Source of the DNA: Emmonsiellopsis sp. PD_33
Taxonomy: Eukaryota > Ascomycota > Eurotiomycetes > Onygenales > Ajellomycetaceae
Reading direction: 5' to 3'
Assembly: GCA_032988165.1 (NCBI GenBank)
Contig: JANTQF010000447.1
Coordinates: 1 to 24,862 of the forward strand
Length of the DNA stretch: 24,862 nt
The position numbers and the translations under genes are program-made. The notes beneath the pieces are model-generated. The model made no database searches and was not told the DNA's origin. It was given only the letters and a program-made list of their open reading frames with translations. The stretch's first letter is position 1, and every line of letters begins with the position of its first letter. Below, in pieces: positions 1 to 8,500 of the stretch.

Positions 1-469
1 AGACGTTTGCTCTTCCGAGCTATCGTCTCCATCTACCAATGGGCCGCCTACCACAACCCCAACCACTTCACAGACCCAGACACCTACCATCCAGAGCGCT
101 TCCTCGGCGACGTCCGATTCGCAACAGATAAGCGCGAGGTCCTGCAGCCCTTCCACGTTGGTCCGCGGAACTGCATTGGGAGAAAGTAAGCAAACCAACG
201 CCCCTTAACTTCCTTACCTAACATAACTTAACCCCTTTGCACCCATTCATGCCCTTGCCACCCTTTGACAAAACATGGCTTAACAACTAACAATTATCCC
301 CCCATACAGCCTCGCATACGCCGAAATGCGCCTCATCCTCGCTCGTCTCGTGTTCAACTTCGACCTGAGACTAGCGGTTGAAAGCACGGGGTGGATGCAG
401 AGCCAGAAGATATTTAATCTGTGGCAGAGGGGGCCGTTGAAGGTTTATTTGACGCCTGTTCGTAGGTAG
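1..469 (+). CDS. Cytochrome P450 monooxygenase, C-terminal part (5' end outside window)
   Basis: This is a haem-thiolate monooxygenase, probably ER-anchored and reductase-dependent; the substrate cannot be told. Two exons are visible, 1-185 and 310-469, separated by a 124-nt GT-AG intron (186-309); the stop TAG is at 467-469. The first exon encodes the PERF motif (YHPERFLGD) and the haem-binding loop FHVGPRNCIG, whose cysteine codon is at 172-174. Splicing gives CIGRNLAYAEMRLILARL, the L-helix that follows the haem cysteine, and the protein ends GPLKVYLTPVRR. The motif style resembles fungal CYP65-like (trichothecene/secondary-metabolite type) enzymes; that is an impression, not a search result. 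The I-helix and ExxR lie upstream of the window. The first six codons do not match the usual family pattern before IVSIYQWAAYHNP, so the exon may start around 19-20, after an intron ending CCGAG. Neither neighbour suggests a biosynthetic cluster. Confidence 0.9.
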
Positions 470-490
470 GTAGGTAAGTAAGTAAGTGGG
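464..490 (+). repeat. GTAG/GTAA tetranucleotide microsatellite
   Basis: Three GTAG-type units are followed by three GTAA-type units and a degenerate tail. The tract begins inside the last codons of the P450 and supplies its TAG stop, so unit gain or loss could move the stop slightly. Confidence 0.7.
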
Positions 491-1330
491 TGGTAGATTG
501 GTTTCGTTGACTGATGTTGACATTCCTATTATCGCCCCTGAAGACTTAAGGGGGAGAAGATATACCCTGTATTAAATCTGCAAATGAATTCGGTTTTTAA
601 GCAACCCATTTCATTTTTAACGTAGGTAAATGTAGATATGAATGAATCTTGATTCCCATTCTACTTGGAGCTGGGAGAACAAAACTGCCTCGTTTACTTT
701 AAATAACCTATAATCCTTTCTCCGCTCAAAGGGATATATGTTGCAGGGGTTCAGTCATCTCTCCATATATATATATTTCCGAAGCTGTTCGTCCCACCCA
801 AACCCAACCCAGCGAATAATTTGAAATAAAGGTTGCCATTCAAAATGCCACCCAACCCAATTCATCCAATGAAAACAAAATATGCAAATAATCAACTGCC
901 ATTCCACCGGCAGTGGATAACATTACGAGCAAACCTCATTATATCTATGGATGAAACCCCAAAATTCTCTAGTAATATTACTTTTTCTTCATCAACGATA
1001 TATTCATTCCTCTACCCTACCATATTTATTTCCCACTCCCTACCCAAATGCAATATGAACCATATGAATCACCAAGTGAAGACAATCACACCCAAAGGGA
1101 GACAAGCAAAGAAGTGCCCAGGTGTATGAACAGCCCCGCACCTCCAACCATCATCAATCGTTCGGAGAAGCGAAGAAAATCAACACCCAACAAATAGAAT
1201 AAAAATATACAACACGCGCGTAACAATGCAATGCATTCCATCCCTAAACGTCACAATGGGTATAATCTCCTCGGCTATTGACTGCGCTTGAACCAACAGT
1301 ACACACCTCATCTATCGCCCTATCATGGTA
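470..1330. other. Convergent intergenic region (3' UTRs of P450 and APC6)
   Basis: This AT-richer stretch lies between two convergent genes. It holds a short (AT)6 run at 765-776 and an AATAAA on the - strand at 1030-1025, a possible poly(A) element for the APC6 transcript about 300 nt past its stop. An AATAAA-like hexamer on the + strand near 825 could serve the P450. The only sizeable ORF (833-1129, +) has no recognisable motif, a biased composition and no promoter-like context. I see no RNA gene. Confidence 0.6.
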
Positions 1331-3766
1331 TCACCCCCCCGCCCCCCTTCTCGCTGGACTCCGCCGTCTCCCAGCAAACCTTGTCGACCGCACTCGTTCC
1401 GTCCCCTGCTCCGCCACGTCCGCAGCCGGCACCGGATCCCGCCTCGAAGCTGCAACCTCCCGTTCCATCGCGACATGCCTACTCCTTGCACGATGCAAAG
1501 CCTGATTGAGTAACCCATCCGCTTCGCCGTCTAGCTCCATTTCGACGGTATGATCCTCAGCGATTCTGGGGGCGGACATGACTGGTTCGGGAGTGACAAC
1601 CTCGTTCGTCCACGTTTCTTCGGATTGTGCTCGTCTGCTTGCCGGTCCACGGGGTTTAGTTCTAGTTGTGACTTTATCTTTCGATTTTTCTTTGCCCTTT
1701 GAGGAAGAGCCCCTTTCCCTGCTACTCCCGCTGGCCGATTGTCGGGGACCAGACAGAGGTGCATGGTTTTGCTGTTCCTGCTCCAGCTCCCAAATTTCTA
1801 GAGCCCTTGACAATAGCGTACCCGCCACCCCTGCACCAGCCGCAGCGTCGCTACCACTTGATCCTAGAACGCGGACGGCCTCATGTAGGGCTGTTACCGC
1901 CTGCATAGTCCGCCCTAGCTCGAGTAGTACAAGTCCACGAGCTGTATGTAATGATCCCGTAAGACCTCTATCCTCGTATCCGCCAACGCTAGTGGAGCCC
2001 GCTGATATCATGCCTCCGGATCCAGCACCGGAGATAGCTGCGGCATACCCCATTGAAGATCCACCAGCCCCAATCCGAAGACATTCATCGAACTCTACTA
2101 GTGATTCTTCAAAATTACCTAGACGTCGTAAAGCATGTCCTAGGTTAGCCCTCGTCGCAAGCCATGCGCCTGGGTCACAATTAAGCGACGTTGCGAGGGC
2201 GAGAGCTTGACGGAATAACTCGACTGCTCCCTCCAGATTGTTTTCGTGGTATAGAACAACTCCTAGTTCGTTGAGTACCAGTGGGTCGCCCCCAGATGGT
2301 GGTGGTTGTTCCCCCAATGCACTTTCATCGGATGATGGAAAACTGGTGGTTAAAGAGCCAGAGGACATGGAATACGCAGCAGACAGATACTCATGCGCAA
2401 GAGACATGTTGTTCAGAGCAAGATGTTGCATTCCTAAAAAGAGTTGCGGGAGATGACTCCCTTGGAATAACCGTGCAGCAGTACTGTAAGCTGCAATGGC
2501 TTGGTCATGTTCTCCTTCTGCTGCAAAGGTGTGCGCGAATCCGATCCAAGCCGGGGCAGAGTGAGGGTCTAATAGGGAGGCCTTTGAGAAGAAGCGTCGA
2601 GCTTCAGCGATTTTAGAGACTGACAAGTAATATATACCAATAGCAAGATAAGTATATGATTCCTCAGGAACATTATCAGCCAGAGTATGAGCAAGGAGAA
2701 AGAGTGCATTAGTGGCACCAGTTTCGTAGAGACAGGCAAGATGTAGGGGGTAGACGGAAGGAGAATGGCCCAGATTATGTCCCTGGCTTCCTTGGGACAC
2801 CAGCATGGAAACAGAGTCGTTTGTAGATGATAATATGGAGGATGTAAGAGCTAGTGCTTCTGGAAATCGACACTGGGTATAGAGGGTCTCCGCACGGGAC
2901 AGAAGAAGATCGGGGTTGGATGCGAGATTATAGTGTGTTGAAAGTGTTTCTGTGGCGTGAGATAAAGCGGACGGGGAGGAATATTTCGAGAGACGGGTTG
3001 TATAAAGAAGTTTGGTGAATTCGGCTGCTTCTTGGGATATTGATGGGTCGGTCAAAAACGTTATTGAGTCGAAATCGAGGGACTCTAAAAATTCAAGTTC
3101 CTCAGCTGGGGACATGAGAGAGTTCTTCATGAGCTGGTCGAAAGCTTCGAAACACTGCACATCAATCCGTACAGCATCTTTATAGCAGTCCCTCGCTCGA
3201 TCGAACGCATTTTGCCTGGCGTAGCAGAGTCCCCGCAGATAGCACATGGCCGCCTCAAACTTGATATTATTCGCATCCTCACGCTCCCTCTCCTCACTTT
3301 TTTCCATACGGTCCGCTCTCGAAGAAGAACTCTTTCCATTGCGCAACGTCACATGAGAATTCCCGTTCAGATGCTGTAGTTTCCGCCGTGTGTTGCTGGA
3401 GCTGGTTATGAGGTGAGTGGGGTTGTGGTCGCCGAGGATGGTGAGGGCCTGGTCGAATTTATTCTGTTTGATATAGCAGTGCGCGGCAAGGTATCGACAG
3501 GACGAGCTTCGGGCAACCAGATCTTTCTTTGATAGCAGAGCCAGTGCTCGTGTATAATTGTTGTTCGAAAAATGGACCTGGGCGAGCCAGAAAGCATCAT
3601 TGTCGCTGTCTAGAAGTCTGCGTTAGCCAGGAGCTATTTTAACCAACTACCAGGAATCATATATCCTACTAGTCAAGGCGAGCACCTTGTCGCCTATATA
3701 GACAGCCGCATCATGCTGGCCCTTGTTCAGGGCATCCTGCCGCCAGCTGCGGAGGAAGGACTCCAT
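1331..3766 (-). CDS. APC6: Anaphase-promoting complex subunit Apc6 / Cut9 / CDC16 (TPR protein)
   Basis: This is a TPR scaffold subunit of the APC/C, the ubiquitin ligase that degrades securin and cyclin B; in the family it forms a homodimeric arch module with APC3/Cdc27, APC8 and the small APC12/Hcn1. Exon 1 is 3766-3670 and exon 2 is 3609-1331, joined over a 60-nt intron with branch GGCTAACGC. The joined frame gives about 791 aa, starting MESFLRSWRQDALNKGQ and then GDKVLALTNSDNDAFWLAQ, the N-terminal Cut9/CDC16 signature. TPR-like helices follow, for example FEAAMCYLRGLCYARQNAFD, SYTYLAIGIYYLSVSKIAEA, LVLNELGVVLYHENNLEGAV and ATRANLGHALRRLGNFEESL. A Gly/Ser-rich loop (about 1965-2080) interrupts the late TPRs, and the last ~140 residues are a basic disordered tail. 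The start was chosen because it is the first ATG of the exon carrying the conserved N-terminus. The gene is divergent from YJU2 and shares its promoter region. Confidence 0.93.
3610..3669 (-). other. Spliceosomal intron in APC6
   Basis: The donor is GTAGGA after codon 32 (phase 1), the branch point is GGCTAACGC, and the acceptor is CTTCTAG. Removing it joins VLALT to NSDNDAFW in frame, restoring the conserved family N-terminus. Confidence 0.85.
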
Positions 3767-3981
3767 AAAGGTCCGCCGCGGTTCGTCTCAGAACTTGGAT
3801 TTCAGACACGGGAACTCATCTATGGGGTTTGCTGGAGACACATAGAGCTCGTGAGAAGGGCTTCAGCGCGCAGAACCCGGTGGACGGTGAGATATCTGGT
3901 TTGTCGCAAAGTCGTAGCCAAATGTTTCTCGCGAGGAAGAAGCAATCCGCGGGTGGTCAGTGCGTCTGTTGACATCACATG

Positions 3982-4016
3982 CCGTATTGTGTATTGAAAT
4001 CCTGTATTGAATACGG
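3982..4016. repeat. Nested inverted and direct repeats upstream of the E-box
   Basis: A 7-bp inverted repeat, CCGTATT (3982-3988) and AATACGG (4010-4016), encloses a direct repeat TGTATTGAA at 3990-3998 and 4003-4011. The cluster ends two bases before the TCACGTGA palindrome. Confidence 0.75.
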
Positions 4017-4018
4017 TG

Positions 4019-4026
4019 TCACGTGA
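4019..4026. promoter_or_regulatory. TCACGTGA palindrome (bHLH / Cbf1-type site)
   Basis: This perfect 8-bp palindrome contains the E-box core CACGTG. TCACGTGA is the known preferred site of Cbf1-class bHLH factors in fungi. It lies 193 bp before the YJU2 ATG and 253 bp before the APC6 ATG, so it could serve both genes. Binding is inferred. Confidence 0.55.
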
Positions 4027-4211
4027 TCCGGGTCTGTGGCGCAAAGTGAAGCTATCTCCAACTTCTCGCATCGCAAGAAGCTCGAAACCCCGCCATAGAT
4101 CATCCTCACGCCTGGTAATCTAATCTATTACCCCTCCTATCTCCCGCCATACCCCACTACCTTCTCAACCCACCACCTTATCCCCAAAAAACCCAATAAC
4201 AACCGCCCACC

Positions 4212-5051
4212 ATGTCCGAACGCAAAGTCCTAACCAAATACTACCCCCCGGACTTCGACCCGGCCGCCATAACACGCACGCCCAAGCACCTGCGCGCCAC
4301 AGGGCCGAAGCTCCTAACCGTCCGCCTCATGGCCCCCTTCAGTCTCAAATGCACCAACTGCGGCGAATACATCTACAAGGGCCGCAAATTCAACGCGCGC
4401 AAAGAAACCACCGAAGAGAAATACCTCAACATCCCCATCTACCGCTTCTACATCCGCTGCACCCGCTGCAGCAGCGAGATCACCTTCAAGACCGATCCCA
4501 AGAACATGGACTATACGTGCGAGCGGGGCGCGAAGCGGAACTTTGAGCCCTGGCGCGAAGCGAAGGGGGATGAGGTTAATGAGACGATGGATGAGACGCT
4601 GGATAGGCTGGAGAGGGAGGAGGGGGAGAAGGAGGAGCGCGCGGAGAGGGATAAGATGATGGAGCTTGAGGAGAAGATGCAGGATTCTAAGCGGGAGATG
4701 GCGGTGGCGGATGCGTTGGATGAGATTCGGACGAGGAATGCGAGGATTGAGAGGGGTGGGAGGGAAGGGGAGGAGGAGGCGTTGTTGAGGAAGCAGGTCG
4801 AGGCGGATGAGGAGAGGTTGAGGGCTGAGAAGGAGGATGAGGAGGCGGCGCGGAGGGCGTTTATGACGGATGGTGGGGAGAGGGTTAAGCGGTTGGTTGA
4901 GGATGGGGAGGAGGACGGGGGTTCGTCGAATGGCGCTGCGGTGGTAGAGAAGAAGCAGGATATGCCGCCTCCGTCGTTTGCGAGGGTGCGGAAACCGAAG
5001 AAACCGTTTAATGCGGGATTGGGAATTAAAAAGAAAACGCCTTTGGTTTGA
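4212..5051 (+). CDS. YJU2: Pre-mRNA splicing factor YJU2 / Cwc16 (CCDC94 family)
   Basis: This is a spliceosomal step-one factor that joins with the Prp19/NTC group and helps position the branch helix for the first transesterification. It is a single-exon gene of 279 aa. The N-terminal ~115 residues are the conserved family domain: MSERKVLTKYYPPDFDP at the start, then ATGPKLLTVRLMAPFSLKC and two zinc-binding CxxC pairs (C47/C50 in CTNC, C83/C86 in CTRC), then ITFKTDPKNMDYTCERGAKR. Residues ~120-225 are a charged Glu/Arg/Lys-rich predicted coiled coil, and a basic tail (RVRKPKKPFNAGLGIKKKTP) ends the protein. The start is fixed by the conserved N-terminus and a good ATG context. Codon use changes sharply near 4550: C-ending codons dominate before it and G/T-ending codons after it. 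It converges with TRA1 downstream. Confidence 0.96.
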   Translation: MSERKVLTKYYPPDFDPAAITRTPKHLRATGPKLLTVRLMAPFSLKCTNCGEYIYKGRKFNARKETTEEKYLNIPIYRFYIRCTRCSSEITFKTDPKNMDYTCERGAKRNFEPWREAKGDEVNETMDETLDRLEREEGEKEERAERDKMMELEEKMQDSKREMAVADALDEIRTRNARIERGGREGEEEALLRKQVEADEERLRAEKEDEEAARRAFMTDGGERVKRLVEDGEEDGGSSNGAAVVEKKQDMPPPSFARVRKPKKPFNAGLGIKKKTPLV

Positions 5052-5581
5052 GATTTAGTGCTGTCTTTATCGTTTTGAGCATATCAGGCGTTGCTGTGAT
5101 TGGGAAATTTGGTTTAAATGCACAATACCAGGCAGGGAGCTTTTATTTTTTTAATTATTTATGCAATATAGACTTATAATACACGACACTCATCATACAA
5201 GAAAAAAGAAACTATCATTGAAAAGGAGTAACGCAATACAAGAGACTATCCATACCCATCAACCATCATCAGCCAACATCAAAGGGGAAAAAGCATCCAT
5301 GAAATCATCCTCCTTCGTCGTATAACCCAATCCATACGAACGCCATGCTGAGCAATGTAAATATTGCCTGTATTCCACCCTCAGGTTTATCCTGGACTTC
5401 GAAGGCCCCTTTTCACAGCATATTAAAACAACACAAAAATAACAGACGTACACCAAGCTCTTAAAACAAAAGACAGGACACGAAGTGCCATGACAAAACT
5501 ACAAAACTTCACAGGAAAATAAAACGAAAAAAGAAAAAAAAGGACGAAAAGGAGGAAAAGAAATGAGAAAACCACATCTCA
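5052..5581. other. Convergent intergenic region (3' UTRs of YJU2 and TRA1)
   Basis: This is AT-rich sequence between the stops of YJU2 (+) and TRA1 (-), with A-rich tracts near 5520-5560. The reverse strand carries AATAAA at 5147-5142, a possible TRA1 poly(A) element, which would make the two 3' UTRs overlap. The one ORF here (5259-5456, -) has no recognisable content. Confidence 0.6.
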
Positions 5582-8500
5582 TCACAAGTACGCCATAAAC
5601 AACGCTTCGCCCTGTGCCAAGTTTTGCGGATTGACCGCTCTCGAGATCAGGTCGATCACAGACTGGTTAGCCGGCAGGTTACCATCCGGCGGGCTCGCGA
5701 GGCTGACTGCCCTGTTGACAATAAAGTCACTATTACTCTGCACCATCTCCCGTAGCTGTGTCTCTATCGACGTATTGCGCTGCGCAGTAGACCAATACAT
5801 CATCTCATCCCGCACAAAGAGGCTAAGTTGCTGCTCTAGCTCGTGGCGTGGCTCAGAGAGACAGCGGGCAATCGCCATGATGGCGCAGGCAAAGATACCC
5901 TCGGTGGCTAGCGGGCCCATCAGGGTTTGGATGTTTGGTGTAAGACGGAAGGGAACGTGTTCGGGGTTGAAGAAGAGGGGTTTTGCGGTGTGGAGGTTAG
6001 GGATAAGCTCCAGGCCCCAGATATCTCCGGTGGAGCGAGAGATGGCGATTCTGCTTGGGTATCGCTTGTCCATGTGCATGATGTAGGTTATGAAGGCCAT
6101 GGCGGCGTACTGGTAGGAGAATTGGCGGCGGAAGAGCCAGAAATCGGCAAAGTTGGGATAGATTTTCTGGAAATAGTCGAGCAAGACGGTGTTGGGAACC
6201 CATTTATTTTGGATGGCGGCGAAGACTTCGGTGCGGAACACGATGCTCTGGTCGGAGGGGGTGCGCTGCTGTTGGGAGTTAGTAATAGTAAACGAGTTTA
6301 GGTGATAAGTGCTTACGCCTTGCTTAGCTTCGGTGAAGGAGCGCATTTTCTCCATGGTGAACATGACAGGCTCGTCTTTGTTCATGCCAGTTCGTCGACA
6401 GTGGTCTTCATAGACAGCATGTAACGAAGTATAGGAAGAATCGTCTTTAACAAGCCGAATGTGTGGCGCGAGAGGAACCATCAAGGGGAGGTGGAAGTAA
6501 ATATTCCGACGACGGCTCTCCTTCCGTTTGGCAAGAACGCCATTGAAAATGCGGAAGAGCTGGGAAATCCTTTCTTCTCGTCGACAATGGCGAGCAGCAG
6601 GATGCTGCACGGCAAAGGCATGCAAGCTACCATCGTGGCCTCTCATCTTCAAACGTCGGTGGCACACACCAATCCCACGAATGATTTCGACATCAGGCAG
6701 GAAACGATCGATACGGACAAAGTCTTGATTTTTATCCTTATGCTCTAAGTACTGTCCGGGGACCTCAATCTCGTCGAATTTGAGGAACTTGAACTCGCTA
6801 AGGTGTGGCGAGAATGCTTCAAGGGACTGCGTCTGTGGTCGGCGATCGAGCTTCTCTTCAAACTTGTCCCGCCATTTTCGCAATTTATGAATATACTCGT
6901 ACATTGTCGGCTTCTTAGCAACAAAGTCGGCCTCGAACGACTTGCGAATATGTGAAGGAAGGATCGTCTCGGCAAAGCGGGTAATGTTGCCCTCCGTCGC
7001 CGGGGGGAGTTTGAAATCCTGGGCATACGACAGAGGCATTCGACCAACGTATGCGAGACCATCGTTGAGCAGTGCGACAATAAGCCTATAAGCATCCTCA
7101 TCTGGCGGGCATTTGAAGTTCTTGTGGATCTGGTCGACCATAGTCTCCATCGAAAGGGCAAGCAAGGGGAATGCAGTCTTAAGCGTAGCCATGACATCCT
7201 CAGCGTACTCCCATGGTTTTCTCTGTGGCTCCTTTTGTGGGGTATCGCCTTCAGTTTTCACCGCGACATTATTATTTGTCTGGCCTGGTTGGGCGGGTTG
7301 ACCCTGCTGGCCAGGTTGCACTGGTGGTTTGGGAGAAGCTTGTCCGTCTGCACCGTTGGTAGCTGGTTTGGTTTCGGGGGGACCATCCTTGGCATTGGGG
7401 GAAGCCTGCTGTTTGGCGCGGTTCAATCTTTCCTGTTTCTGCTCATGCGATTTCCGGATAGCCAGCAAGTCTTCCCGAGTAGTCCGTAGCAAAAAGAAGA
7501 GGGATTGAGGATACAGCTTCGCGATCTTGCTAAGCACGGCCTTGGACAATCTAGCTTCACGATGTGAGAGGCTCGTGAGGAGTTGGGGGATAAAGGTGAT
7601 CCAATACCACACGGGGGTGTCGCCCTTGAAGCTTTCAAACGCGGAAGCGATATTTCCTTCGTCATTGTCCAGGCTCAGCAACCAAAGAATCCGACTGAGG
7701 AGTTTCCTAGACTTGGAACTCTTGTATAGACCAGCCGCTTCGAGATAGCAGCTAACCGCGTTGCTCGCAAGTTCTATGTCCGTGGGATCGCTCTTGAATC
7801 TTTGATCGGAATATTGACCCCATTCAGCCCACGCCTTTGCCAGTCGCAAATCGTAGTGCAGGGCGATCCCAAATGCCTCGTTGGCTTCATTAGTATGGTT
7901 AAGCTTGGCCAAAAACATGCCTTTCAACGTATAGAATTCAGCTTTCTGTTGGGCGTTGAAGTAATTGAGGTTCGTATTGTTGATGACATCGAGGCCACTA
8001 TTCAGTTCCTTGGGGTTCTGGTAATGGCACTTGGCTTGCTCACGTAACTTGAGGAATGCCTCCTGAATCTCAATATTCGGCAAGGTATAAATGCGGCTGA
8101 GCTGGTTGATACACACTTCAGGCATCCGGTGTTTTCGCGCAACGTGGGCAAATCGATTGATAATCCAAGCCGTCTCATGGTATCCGCGGTAGGCATAGGA
8201 ATTGCTAGCAACTGTATTTGTCTGAGGGGGAAGGAGACTGAGATAGGTTCCGTTTATCAATTGGAATATGTGTTGCCGCCATGTTACTAGATCTTGCCAG
8301 GCATTAATATCGTCCCATACGTTCGGCAATCGGTCACGCCAGGTTTGCAGCAAGAGCTTCAATTCCCCAGACTTAGAGTCTAAGTTCCGCTCATTCGTCT
8401 GCGTCAGGCTGGAACAGATGACACTTGCATCATGAAGTTCGACAAGCTGCTGAAAGTTCTGGAGGATGGGGATATGCGCATTGGTAATCCGTTTGGGTAG

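Larger units (their letters stand above)
3767..4211. promoter_or_regulatory. Divergent promoter region of APC6 (-) and YJU2 (+)
   Basis: These 445 bp separate the start codons of two divergent nuclear housekeeping genes, so both promoters must lie here unless one extends into a neighbour. A perfect TCACGTGA palindrome sits at 4019-4026, preceded by a repeat cluster (3982-4016). The last ~120 bp before the YJU2 ATG are strongly CT-rich with no intervening ATG, the usual fungal leader architecture. The YJU2 start context CCCACCATGTCC is favourable. Confidence 0.65.

Noticed and set aside
833..1129. 98-codon ORF in the P450/APC6 intergenic region
   Set aside because: Its composition is that of AT-rich 3' UTR, with no domain or conserved pattern; the interval is explained by two convergent 3' ends.
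1578..2210. 210-codon ORF antisense to APC6
   Set aside because: It is a shadow frame of a well-supported TPR coding exon and has no family resemblance.
6008..6083. Loss of kinase HRD/DFG residues in TRA1 as a disabling mutation
   Set aside because: Tra1/TRRAP proteins are pseudokinases throughout eukaryotes, so the absence is normal for the family.
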